DNA of 64,000 nucleotides from JAPPFW01 sp965200835. Lineage in GTDB: Bacteria > Actinomycetota > Acidimicrobiia > Spongiisociales > Spongiisociaceae. The first letter of the stretch is position 1; the number at the start of each line of letters is the position of its first letter. The stretch covers positions 124,001-188,000 of the forward strand of contig OZ241390.1 in assembly GCA_965200835.1 (NCBI GenBank). Direction: 5' to 3'. The notes under the pieces were generated by a model, which worked only from the letters and a program-made list of their open reading frames with translations, was not told where the DNA came from and searched no databases. Below are positions 45,345 to 53,786 of this stretch, piece by piece. Position numbers and translations under genes: made by a program.

Positions 45345-46044
45345 GCTCGCTCATGAGGATACGCTTGCGCATGACCAGATCCTTAGCGGTCTCAGCAGCT
45401 ACCGCCGCATCCCGGCAGTACGCATCGGCGCCCACCGCTCGGCCGAACTCCTCGTTCAGGGGCGCGCCTCCCACCATGACGATGTAACGATCCCGGAGAT
45501 CACGGGCTACCAACGTGTCGACCACCACCTTCATATATGGCATGGTGGTGGTCAGCAGGGCCGACATTCCCAGGATGTCGGGCTGGTACTTCTCCAGCGC
45601 CTCGAGGAACTCATCCACATCGGTGTTGATGCCCAGGTCCACGACCTCGAACCCCGCCCCCTCCATCATCATGGCCACCAGATTCTTCCCGATGTCGTGG
45701 ATGTCGCCCTTGACGGTTCCGATGACCACCTTGCCGACCGTCTCAGCGCCCGTCTCGGCCAACAACGGCCGCAACACGGCCATCCCGGCCTTCATGGCGT
45801 TCGCAGCCAGCAACACTTCGGGAACGAAGAGGATGCCGTCCCGAAAGTCGATCCCGACGATCCGCATACCTTCGACCAGCGCGTCGTTGAGTACATCGGA
45901 GGGTCCCCAACCCCGGTCGAGCAGAATGCGGGTGCCCTCGTCGATCTCCTCGGCCAGCCCATCGTAAAGGTCGTCGTGCATCTGCTCGACGAGTTCCTCG
46001 TCGGGAAGTGCGCTCAGGTCGAGTTCGTCGTCGAACATTTCCAT
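45337..46044 (-). CDS. Corrinoid (B12)-binding methyl carrier protein
   Basis: A 235-residue carrier. An N-terminal helical cap domain (about residues 15-95) precedes a Rossmann-like cobalamin domain with GTVKGDIHDIGKNLV; the D-X-H-X2-G motif (D114, H116, G119) supplies the lower cobalt ligand His. Later GMSALLTTTM and MVGGAPLNEEFG line the cofactor tail. It shuttles the methyl group between MttB and the folate methyltransferase. It is the first gene of the leftward operon, with a 35-bp dyad 45 nt upstream. Confidence 0.92.
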   Translation of the reverse strand: MEMFDDELDLSALPDEELVEQMHDDLYDGLAEEIDEGTRILLDRGWGPSDVLNDALVEGMRIVGIDFRDGILFVPEVLLAANAMKAGMAVLRPLLAETGAETVGKVVIGTVKGDIHDIGKNLVAMMMEGAGFEVVDLGINTDVDEFLEALEKYQPDILGMSALLTTTMPYMKVVVDTLVARDLRDRYIVMVGGAPLNEEFGRAVGADAYCRDAAVAAETAKDLVMRKRILMSEHV

Positions 46045-46088
46045 GTGGCTGATCGGAGTCCTTCAAGCTGATGTCTATACCCTGCCGG

Positions 46089-46123
46089 GTTCCATGATGC
46101 GGGACAGTCCTACATCGTGGAAC
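46089..46123. promoter_or_regulatory. 35-bp operator dyad I (before the corrinoid operon)
   Basis: Two GTTCC-N7-GGAAC-like elements stand 18 bp apart: GTTCCATGATGCGGGAC (46089) and GTCCTACATCGTGGAAC (46107). Outer arms GTTCCATGATG/CATCGTGGAAC match at 10 of 11 positions. It resembles sites of IclR-type tetramers, but no such gene is in the window. Confidence 0.65.
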
Positions 46124-46211
46124 AGCATACCGCACGCGATCGGCGCTGACCAAGATTTTCGGGTCCGGCGGTACTATCTCAATTAGAATTGAAGCCGGAC
46201 ACGATTAACCT

Positions 46212-46246
46212 GTTCCGCATCGTAAGACGGTTCCACCATACGGAAC
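46212..46246. promoter_or_regulatory. 35-bp operator dyad II (before the dehydrogenase operon)
   Basis: Same architecture as dyad I: GTTCCGCATCGTAAGAC (46212) and, 18 bp on, GTTCCACCATACGGAAC (46230, perfect GTTCC-N7-GGAAC). It ends 27 nt before the ATG at 46274, close enough to block transcription start. Confidence 0.65.
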
Positions 46247-46273
46247 GATCAAGCAGCAACCAGGAGCCCAGGG

Positions 46274-48784
46274 ATGAGCGATCTGCCCTCCAGCACCCAA
46301 GTAGTGGTGATAGGTGCCGGAATCGTCGGCAACTCGGTGGTCAAACACCTGGCCGCCCTCGGGTGGAGCGACATCGTCCAGGTCGACAAGGGACCCCTCC
46401 CCAACCCGGGTGGCTCCACCGGGCACGCCTCCAACTTCATATTCCCGGTCGACCACAACAAGGAGATGACCCATCTCACCCTCGACAGCCAGGAACAGTA
46501 CGAGGAGATGGAAGTAAGCGTCACCTCGGGAGGCCTCGAGGTGGCACGGACCGAGGAGCGGCTCCACGAATTCAACCGTCGCATGACCTCGGCCAAGTCG
46601 TGGGGCATCGAGAGCTGGCTGGTGAGCCCTGCCGAGGTGAAGGAGCTGGTCCCCTTCCTAGATGAGTCGGTCATCGTGGGCGGCTGGTACACACCGAGTG
46701 TGTCGGTGGTCGACTCGCTGCGTGCCGGGACCCTGATGCGGGAGTATGCCCAACAGAAGGGCGTACTGTCGGTCCATCCCGTGACCGAGGTGCTGGACAT
46801 CGAGACCCGGAACGGCCGGATCTCGGCAGTGGTCACCGACAAGGGCCGGATCGCCTGCGAGTACGTGGTGATCGCCTGCGGCGTCTGGTCACCCCGTCTG
46901 GCGAAGATGGCGGGTGCCTCGATCCCCCTCACCCCGGCCGTCCATCAGATGATCGATGTCGGCCCACTCGATGTCCTGGCTGCTACCAACAACGAGATCG
47001 GCTACCCGATTGTTCGGGACATGGACACCTATTGCTACGAGCGGCAGACCGCCGGTTCCATGGAGGTGGGATCGTACGCCCACCGGCCCATCTTCCACCA
47101 TCCCGACACGATTCCCTCGATCGACCAGGCTCGCCTGTCCCCCACCGAACTGCCCCTCACGATGGACGACTTCGACCCCCAGCTCGAACAGGCTATGGAG
47201 CTGATGCCCTTCCTGGGTGATGCCGAGATCAAGTACGGCATCAACGGCCTGCTGTCCCTCACACCCGACGCTATGCCCCTGGTGGGCGAGACTCCGGAGG
47301 TCAAGAACCTCTGGTCGTGCGCGGCCATCTGGATCAAGGAAGGCCCCGGGACCGGGCGGGCCCTGGCCGAATGGATGACCCAGGGTTACCCGGAGGTCGA
47401 TCCGCATGCCTCCGACATCGCTCGCTTCTACCCCTACATGAAGACCGAGCACCACATCCTCGCCCGGTGCTCCGAGCACTTCAACAAGACCTACGGGATC
47501 GTCCATCCTCGGGAACAGTGGGCTACGGCTCGCAACAGCCGGATGAGTTCCCTCCATTCCACCACCTCCGCACTCGGAGCGGTCTACTTCGAGGCCGGAG
47601 GGTGGGAGCGGCCCCATTGGTACGAGTCGAATGCCCCACTCCTCGAGGAGTACGGTGACCGGATCCCCGACCGCCCCCACGAGTGGGACTCGCGCTGGTG
47701 GTCACCTATCCAGAACGCTGAGCATCTGGCCATGCGGGACCGGGTGGGAATGGTCGACCTCAGCGCGTTCGCCATCTTCGACATCACCGGTCCGGGTGTG
47801 CTCGACTACATGCAATACATGACCGTCAACCAGGTGGACTATCCGGCTGGCCGCGGTGTATACACCCCGCTGCTCACCGAGGAGGGGGGCTTCCGCTCCG
47901 ATCTGACCGTGCTGCGGATGGGCAGGAATCACTTCCGGGTGATCACGGGGGGCTTCGACGGTGCCCGTGATGCCTACTGGTTCCGCAAGTGGCTTCCCGA
48001 CGACGGATCGGTCACCTTCACCGATGTCACTTCATCACTTTCCACTATCGGGGTGTGGGGACCGATGGCCCGCCGCCTAGTCCAGAAGGTCACCTCCGAC
48101 GACATCTCCCATGAGGGATTCCGTTACGGCACCTTCAAGCACGCCACTGTCGGCTCGATACCGGTGACCATGTTCCGCATCTCCTATGTCGGCGACCTCG
48201 GGTGGGAGGTGTACACCAACATGGAGCACGCTCCGATGCTCTGGGAAGCGCTCTGGGAAGCCGGCCAGGAGTTGGGGGTGGTGCCGGTGGGCGCGGGCGT
48301 CTACGGAACCACTGCCCGGCTCGAGAAGGGCTACCGGCTGATGGGCGCCGAGCTGGAGTCGGAATACAACCCGGTGGAAGCAGGTCTGGCCCGCCCCAAG
48401 GTCAAGCAAGCCGACTTCATCGGCAAGGAAGCCTATCTAGAGGCGCGCGCCGAGGAGCAGGCCACGGTGTGCTGCACGCTAACGATGGATAGTCACACCT
48501 CCGACTCGGGCATCCCACGCTTCCCCGTGGGGGGCAACGAACCGATCCTGACGATGGACGGGGACCGGATCGTGGACGCCAAGGGCCGGGTGTCCCGGGT
48601 GACCTCGGCAGGAGCGGCGCCGTCGCTAGACACATACATACTGCTCGGCTATGTCCCGCCGGAGTTCGCCCAAGAGGGTCGCCCGCTTCAGATCATGTAC
48701 CAGAACGAGCTGTTCCCGGTGGTGGTGGCCCGAGTTGGTTCGCGACCCCTGTTCGATCCCACCGATAGCCGGATGAAGCGCTGA
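46274..48784 (+). CDS. Dimethylglycine/sarcosine dehydrogenase family flavoprotein
   Basis: An 836-residue enzyme. The N-terminal half is a DAO-type FAD domain (VVVIGAGIVGNSVVKHL, residues about 10-26), with STGHAS, where a His may hold FAD covalently. The C-terminal half is a GcvT-like folate domain (RDRVGMVDLSAFAIFDITGPG, then YVGDLGWEVYTN). Such enzymes demethylate dimethylglycine or sarcosine, giving methylene-THF and passing electrons to ETF. AGGAG lies about 8 nt before ATG 46274. It is followed by both ETF genes, its likely acceptor. It would complete betaine degradation with the divergent operon. Confidence 0.9.
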   Translation: MSDLPSSTQVVVIGAGIVGNSVVKHLAALGWSDIVQVDKGPLPNPGGSTGHASNFIFPVDHNKEMTHLTLDSQEQYEEMEVSVTSGGLEVARTEERLHEFNRRMTSAKSWGIESWLVSPAEVKELVPFLDESVIVGGWYTPSVSVVDSLRAGTLMREYAQQKGVLSVHPVTEVLDIETRNGRISAVVTDKGRIACEYVVIACGVWSPRLAKMAGASIPLTPAVHQMIDVGPLDVLAATNNEIGYPIVRDMDTYCYERQTAGSMEVGSYAHRPIFHHPDTIPSIDQARLSPTELPLTMDDFDPQLEQAMELMPFLGDAEIKYGINGLLSLTPDAMPLVGETPEVKNLWSCAAIWIKEGPGTGRALAEWMTQGYPEVDPHASDIARFYPYMKTEHHILARCSEHFNKTYGIVHPREQWATARNSRMSSLHSTTSALGAVYFEAGGWERPHWYESNAPLLEEYGDRIPDRPHEWDSRWWSPIQNAEHLAMRDRVGMVDLSAFAIFDITGPGVLDYMQYMTVNQVDYPAGRGVYTPLLTEEGGFRSDLTVLRMGRNHFRVITGGFDGARDAYWFRKWLPDDGSVTFTDVTSSLSTIGVWGPMARRLVQKVTSDDISHEGFRYGTFKHATVGSIPVTMFRISYVGDLGWEVYTNMEHAPMLWEALWEAGQELGVVPVGAGVYGTTARLEKGYRLMGAELESEYNPVEAGLARPKVKQADFIGKEAYLEARAEEQATVCCTLTMDSHTSDSGIPRFPVGGNEPILTMDGDRIVDAKGRVSRVTSAGAAPSLDTYILLGYVPPEFAQEGRPLQIMYQNELFPVVVARVGSRPLFDPTDSRMKR

Positions 48785-48804
48785 ACGGCCTGGTGAACCG
48801 AACG

Positions 48805-49572
48805 ATGCGAATCCTTGTTTGCGTAAAGCGGGTACCCGCACCGGGCGCGAAGATCGTGCTGACTTCGGACAGCCAGGATATTGACGCCGCCCTGCTGGGA
48901 TTCACTATCAGCCCTCACGAAGAGTGCGCGGTGGAGGAGGCCGTCCGCATCGTCGAGCGGGAGGGCGGATCGGTGACCGTCATGACCCTGGGCCCTCCCC
49001 AGGCCGAGGAACAGCTCCGCTCCGCGGTCTCGGTGGGCGCTACGTCAGCGGTGCTGCTGCCCACCGACATTCCCGACTGGGATCCGGTAACGACCTCCGG
49101 AGCGCTGGCGGCCGCCATCGAGGAGATCGAATCAAGCGGGGACGGGCGGTTCGACCTCATCCTCTTCGGTAACGAGTCGGCCGACTCGGGTGGTTACCAG
49201 GTGGGCATCCGGGTGGCTAGGAAACTGGGCCGGCCGATGGTGACCGGTATTAAAGGCATCGATGTGGAGGCTGGCCGGATCACCGCCCGCCGGGAAACCC
49301 CGTCCGGATCGGAGGTCTACCGGCTTCCCCTTCCAGCCGTGGTCGGGGTGAAGGAGGGAATAAACCTGCCCCGCTACCCGACTCTCAGAGGTCGCATGAT
49401 GGCTAGACGAGCTTCAATAAAGAAACTCACGCCCGCCCCCGGATCCAGCGGGCAGACCAAGGTCAGCCTGGTCACCCCACCCGCTACGGGCAGTTCGGTG
49501 GAGATCCTGGGCGACGGAGCTTCGGCGGCGCCGGCCATCGTCGACATCATGGAAAGCCTGGGTCTGGTATGA
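48805..49572 (+). CDS. etfB: Electron transfer flavoprotein beta subunit
   Basis: A 255-residue subunit with the family N-terminus MRILVCVKRVPAPGAKI and AALLGFTISPHEECAVEEAVR. Later segments are FDLILFGNESADSGGYQVG and GVKEGINLPRYPTLRGRMMA, the AMP-binding region. It forms the soluble ETF heterodimer that carries electrons from the preceding dehydrogenase. ATG 48805 has GGTGA about 9 nt upstream; an upstream GTG (48793) is possible. Its stop overlaps etfA. Confidence 0.9.
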   Translation: MRILVCVKRVPAPGAKIVLTSDSQDIDAALLGFTISPHEECAVEEAVRIVEREGGSVTVMTLGPPQAEEQLRSAVSVGATSAVLLPTDIPDWDPVTTSGALAAAIEEIESSGDGRFDLILFGNESADSGGYQVGIRVARKLGRPMVTGIKGIDVEAGRITARRETPSGSEVYRLPLPAVVGVKEGINLPRYPTLRGRMMARRASIKKLTPAPGSSGQTKVSLVTPPATGSSVEILGDGASAAPAIVDIMESLGLV

Positions 49573-50564
49573 GCGGGTTCCTGTATCTGGTCGAGCACGA
49601 CCGGGGCGTGATCGACGAAGCTTCGCTGGGAGGGCTGACCGGAGCCCGGCTGATCGCCGAGGCCATGGATGCCCGGCTGCACGCGGTGGTGATAGGCGAG
49701 GGCGCCGACGGACCTGCCGACCTGCTGGGTCCGTACGGAGTCGAAGAGATCCATCTGGTCAGCCACCCAATCCTCTCCGACTATGGACCGGACGCCTGGG
49801 CGGACAGCCTGGCGCAGCTGGCTGGCTCGGTGTGTGCCAGGGCAATCATCGCTACCGGAAGCGATCGAGGTAACGAGGTAATGGCGCACGTGGGCGCCCT
49901 CCTGGACCTGGCGATGGTGGCCAACTGTTTGGAGATCGAAGCCGATGGCCAGGACTGGTTGATGACCAGGGTCCGCTGGGGCGGGAGCCTGCATGAGCGG
50001 GCCAGGCTATCCGGATCCGTCAAGCTGGTCACTCTGGCCCCGCACAGTACGGAGGCCTCCCATGCCGACCAGCCCGGTGCCGGCCACCGTTCGATCTTCA
50101 CTCCGGTCCTCGACGAGGCGGCCGCCCTCTCCATGGTGCAGGATCGGGTAACCGTTGCAGAGGGGATCACCCTGGCTACTGCCCCGGTGGTGGTGAGCGG
50201 CGGTCGAGGAGTGGGAAGCGCCGAGGCTTTCGGCGTGCTGGAAGAACTCGCCGACCTGCTGGGAGCGGCCGTGGGTTGTTCGAGGGTGGTCACCAACAAC
50301 GGCTGGAAGAACCACAAGTTCCAGGTGGGGCAGACCGGAACGGTGGTAGCGCCCGACCTCTATATCGCCTGTGGGATTTCCGGCGCTATCCAGCATTGGG
50401 TGGGAATGATGAACGCCAAGCATGTGCTGGCCATCAATACGGATCGAGACGCGCCCATGGTCACCAAGGCGGATTGGGCAGTCATCGCCGACCTGCATGA
50501 AGTATTGCCCGCTATCACCGCCGAGATAATCCGCCGCCGTGGCCTAGCACGGGAAGACGCCTAG
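49569..50564 (+). CDS. etfA: Electron transfer flavoprotein alpha subunit
   Basis: A 331-residue subunit. The C-terminal FAD site reads VVSGGRGVGSAEAF, then VGQTGTVVAPDLYIACGISGAIQH and INTDRDAPMVTKADW, all hallmark ETF-alpha segments. The N-terminal half is the domain that contacts beta. ATG 49569 overlaps the etfB stop (ATGA). With etfB it would take electrons from the dimethylglycine/sarcosine dehydrogenase; an ETF:quinone oxidoreductase is not in the window. Confidence 0.92.
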   Translation: MSGFLYLVEHDRGVIDEASLGGLTGARLIAEAMDARLHAVVIGEGADGPADLLGPYGVEEIHLVSHPILSDYGPDAWADSLAQLAGSVCARAIIATGSDRGNEVMAHVGALLDLAMVANCLEIEADGQDWLMTRVRWGGSLHERARLSGSVKLVTLAPHSTEASHADQPGAGHRSIFTPVLDEAAALSMVQDRVTVAEGITLATAPVVVSGGRGVGSAEAFGVLEELADLLGAAVGCSRVVTNNGWKNHKFQVGQTGTVVAPDLYIACGISGAIQHWVGMMNAKHVLAINTDRDAPMVTKADWAVIADLHEVLPAITAEIIRRRGLAREDA

Positions 50565-50703
50565 TTCTGCCGACCAGCCGGTGAGCTCGGTCTTCGGCTA
50601 AGGGATCACACCCCTGACCACGCTGGCGTGAGCGATCAGGTTGGTGACCGACGGCCCCGTCTGCCGATAGCGCCGTGACTTCACTGCTACCAACCGGTTG
50701 AAC

Positions 50704-50745
50704 CGAGGGTTGAACCATCCCGCACCAACCTTCAACCAACCCTCA
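50704..50745. terminator. Inverted-repeat region between convergent genes
   Basis: GAGGGTTGAA (50705) and TTCAACCAACCCTC (50731) form an imperfect stem between the convergent etfA and ABC permease genes. It could end both transcripts. There is no clear T-run. Confidence 0.4.
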
Positions 50746-50814
50746 ATCCCAAACTGCTAGCGATAGTCTGCAATAGATACCCGATTCGTTCGATCCAAGC
50801 CCCCCAGCCAACAT

Positions 50815-52035
50815 TCAGAACTCGGCGGAACGGAAGGCCTCCCTTAGCTTTATCCGGCTCTGGTATTTGAACACCCCGCCGGCATACACCCGTCCGGCCA
50901 CCCGGATCAGCAGGGCCGCAAAGCCCAGCACCAGCACTATTGCTAGGAGCTGCTCCCAGACGGAAACCGCATCCGCCACGGTCCGGACAGGAACGACGAA
51001 GGGAGCGGTGACCGGCACTAGGGAGAGCACGAACGAGAGGGTGGAGTCCGGATTCTGGCCCACGTAGAACATGCCGGTGAAATAACCGACCAGCGAAACC
51101 AGCGTCATTGGAAAGGCGGCGTTCTGGGCGTCCTCGGGCCGTGAAGTAATTGCTCCTACCGCCGCATAACCGATCGCATACAGGGTGTAACCCAACAGGA
51201 ACCAGACGATTAGTGTCACCATTAGCCCCGTGTCTAATTCGGGAAGGAACCCGGGACCGAGGGTGAACCGTATTCCCACCACGATCCCAGTGACCAGGAC
51301 ACTGAATTGGAGCAGCCCGAGCAGTCCAACACCGGCGATCTTCCCCACCAGCAGCTGCCTCGGCTGGATGGTCGCAAGCAATACCTCTACCACCCGGCTG
51401 GTCTTCTCCTCGGTTACTCCGAGCAGCACCCAGGATCCGGTCATCACGATCGCCATGAACAGCAGCACGAGAGCGGCCTGGCCGATCAGGAACCGCAGGT
51501 TGTCCGTTTCCTCCCCGGCGCTGGGAGCGGTCGGCGTCACATCCAATATCCGCCCTGACAGCAGGGCTATCACCTGCTCGGAAGCTTCGCCAGAAGAAAC
51601 GAGCTCTTCGATCCGGTGAGATAGGGCAGACTGCTGGAGAACCGACACGAGCCGGGACCCCCCAGCCTCTTCCACGATCAGCTCCGCCCCGTCCACAAGG
51701 GCTATGTCCAGGTTGCCCTCCGCGACCGCCCGCCGTGCATCGATCCGGGCGGCCAGCCTCTGGTGGACGATGTTGAACGGTGGATCGGAAGCCGACGCCA
51801 TCCGGCTGGCGGTGTCGATGACCGGTTCGCTGGCGGCACCCACCGACCCAACCTGGTAGGTAGGTGTTTCCCCGCGGTCGTCGAAGAAGACGCGCACTAC
51901 GAAGACGGCCCCCACGAGCAACACCAGAACCACCCAGCTGATCAAGTAAGAGCGACTCAGTCCTCGCTCCCGGAGCTCGCGACGGGCAACCAGCCCGATT
52001 GCCCCAAGGGCGTTCCGACTCGGAAGCAGATTCAT
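50815..52035 (-). CDS. ABC-2 type exporter permease (NatB-like)
   Basis: A 406-residue membrane protein with an N-terminal helix (YLISWVVLVLLVGAVFVVRVF), a large extracytoplasmic loop (about residues 45-185) and five to six C-terminal helices starting with FLIGQAALVLLFMAIVMTGSW. The loop-EEKTSRVVEVLLATIQPRQLL element after it is typical of NatB/ABC-2 permeases. It is coupled to the ATPase gene (ATGA overlap). NatAB extrudes Na+ or drugs in Bacillus; the substrate here is unknown. Confidence 0.85.
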   Translation of the reverse strand: MNLLPSRNALGAIGLVARRELRERGLSRSYLISWVVLVLLVGAVFVVRVFFDDRGETPTYQVGSVGAASEPVIDTASRMASASDPPFNIVHQRLAARIDARRAVAEGNLDIALVDGAELIVEEAGGSRLVSVLQQSALSHRIEELVSSGEASEQVIALLSGRILDVTPTAPSAGEETDNLRFLIGQAALVLLFMAIVMTGSWVLLGVTEEKTSRVVEVLLATIQPRQLLVGKIAGVGLLGLLQFSVLVTGIVVGIRFTLGPGFLPELDTGLMVTLIVWFLLGYTLYAIGYAAVGAITSRPEDAQNAAFPMTLVSLVGYFTGMFYVGQNPDSTLSFVLSLVPVTAPFVVPVRTVADAVSVWEQLLAIVLVLGFAALLIRVAGRVYAGGVFKYQSRIKLREAFRSAEF

Positions 52036-52916
52036 GCGCCGATCGCTTCCTTGAACAGATCCGACAGGGTGGGAGAGCGATAGGAGAACTCCCTTATCCG
52101 CCCAAGCCCGCGGATCTCGGCGAGCAGCTCGTTCACATCGGTCTCCTTGGACACCAGCAGGGTGTGCCGGGTACCGCGCGACTCCAGTATCCGACCACCG
52201 ATCCGGCGGACCGCCCCGAGGCGGGCATCGATGTCCAACTCCAGCCTCCGGTGGGCGGATCGGTCCTTGAGCTCGCCTACCTCCCCGACCAGGGCGATCC
52301 GACCTCGGTTGATGATGGCTACGTCATCGCAGAGGTGCTCCACCAGGTCGAGTTGGTGGCTCGAGAACAGGACGGCCACCCCAGCCTCAGCTCGCTGGCG
52401 CAGGATGCGGGCCATATCCTCCACTCCCAGCGGGTCCAGACCACTGAACGGCTCATCCAGCACCAGCAGCTCGGGATCATGCACCAGGGCGGCCACCAGC
52501 TGCGCTCGTTGCTGGTTGCCGTGGGAAAGTTCTTCGAGACGCGACGCGGCCCGCTCACCCAGCCCGACATTCTCGATCCAGCGCTCGGCGGAGGCTGAGG
52601 CGGTCCGGCGGTCCAAACCGTGGAGGCGGCCCAGGTAGATGAGCTGGTCACGTACCTTCATCCGGGGGTACAGGCCGCGTGCCTCGGGCATGTACCCGAA
52701 CCGGCGTCGTATCTCGGTGGATATCCGGGTGCCCTTCCAGGTCACCACTCCGGCATCGAGCCGGAGCAGGCCGAACACGGCCCGCATGGCGCTGGTCTTG
52801 CCTGCCCCGTTGGGTCCCAGGAAGCCGACTATCCGGCCAGGCCGGACCGCAAAGCCGCAACCGTCGAGTGCCACCACCTCTCCGTAGCGCTTCTCGAGGC
52901 CATCCAGTACCAGCAT
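52032..52916 (-). CDS. ABC transporter ATP-binding protein (NatA-like)
   Basis: A 294-residue ATPase: Walker A GFLGPNGAGKTSAM, signature LSHGNQQRAQL, Walker B LLVLDEPFSGLDPLG and H-loop LFSSHQLDLVEHLCDD. The C-terminal about 70 residues are the extra domain of DrrA/NatA-type exporters. Partner of the permease whose start it overlaps. The upstream end abuts the stop of the alpha/beta hydrolase pseudogene, so the ATPase may have been in one transcript with it. Confidence 0.88.
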   Translation of the reverse strand: MLVLDGLEKRYGEVVALDGCGFAVRPGRIVGFLGPNGAGKTSAMRAVFGLLRLDAGVVTWKGTRISTEIRRRFGYMPEARGLYPRMKVRDQLIYLGRLHGLDRRTASASAERWIENVGLGERAASRLEELSHGNQQRAQLVAALVHDPELLVLDEPFSGLDPLGVEDMARILRQRAEAGVAVLFSSHQLDLVEHLCDDVAIINRGRIALVGEVGELKDRSAHRRLELDIDARLGAVRRIGGRILESRGTRHTLLVSKETDVNELLAEIRGLGRIREFSYRSPTLSDLFKEAIGA

Positions 52917-53786
52917 CTAGGGGTCAGGGAAGTTGTACTGGAACATTCCCCCGGTTCGGATCATCTCCGCTGCGATGCCCTCGGCGTGTTGGATGAAACG
53001 GTTGAGCATGGCGTTGATCTGATCCGGCACATCCTGGAGAGCCCTGTGGCCCGCGCCCACCGTCTTGCCGATCACCACTTGGGGACACAGCTCCCGCAGC
53101 AGGTCTAGGTCCAGATCAGGCTGGCCGGAATCGATGTAGAGGTAGGGGCAGCTCATCTGCTGGAGGGAGGAGGTCGGATCTTAGGCGCTCATCGCCTGCC
53201 AGGCCCGGACGATCACATGGTCGGGAATCCCGGCCAGTCGTTGCTCCAGACCTCCCACGTGAGCCGGGTCATCGGTGGGCAGGTAAGCGCCTGCCAGAAA
53301 CCGGCGAACCCCCTCCCGGTAGGGGCCGTCGAAGGTGATCAGATGGTCGAACGGGGTATGGAAACGGTCCTGCCAGCCGGGAATGTTGCTGGGGGAATCA
53401 AGGCTCGCCACGGCCTGCACCAGCTCAGGATGGCGAGCTGCCACTGAGATGACCACCTGTCCGCCCATGCTGTGGCCCACCAGAACAGAAGGTCCCAATC
53501 CGAGCTGTCGGATCACCTCAGCGACGTCGTCGGCGTAGCCGGCCATCGAGTAGACCTCATCGGGTTTGTCGCTGTCACCGTTGCCCCGCAGATCCACCGC
53601 CACGCACCGATGCCTCGCCGAGAAGTACTCCTCCTGGAAACCGAAACCCAGCCGGTTGCCATAGATCCCATGAACGAACACGATGGGCGGATCGCCCGTA
53701 CCGACTTCGTGATAGGCGATCCGGACCTCATCGGAAGCAGTGGCTGATCTAGTGATGGCTTCGGAGCTTACTGGCGATCTCGACAC
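52917..53786 (-). pseudogene. Alpha/beta hydrolase with in-frame nonsense codon
   Basis: One frame of 290 codons interrupted by TAA at 53181-53183. Before it are IVFVHGIYGNRLGFG, CVAVDLRGNGDSDKPDE and the nucleophile elbow VLVGHSMGGQ (G-H-S-M-G). After it are CPYLYIDSG and VGAGHRALQD with the catalytic His. The stop replaces a residue in VRAWQAMSA...DPTSSLQQM, so TAC/TAT to TAA fits. Without the His domain the product is dead. The start is unclear: GTG 53786 lies inside the preceding pseudogene, and an ATC at the expected start could be a lost ATG. Confidence 0.85.
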
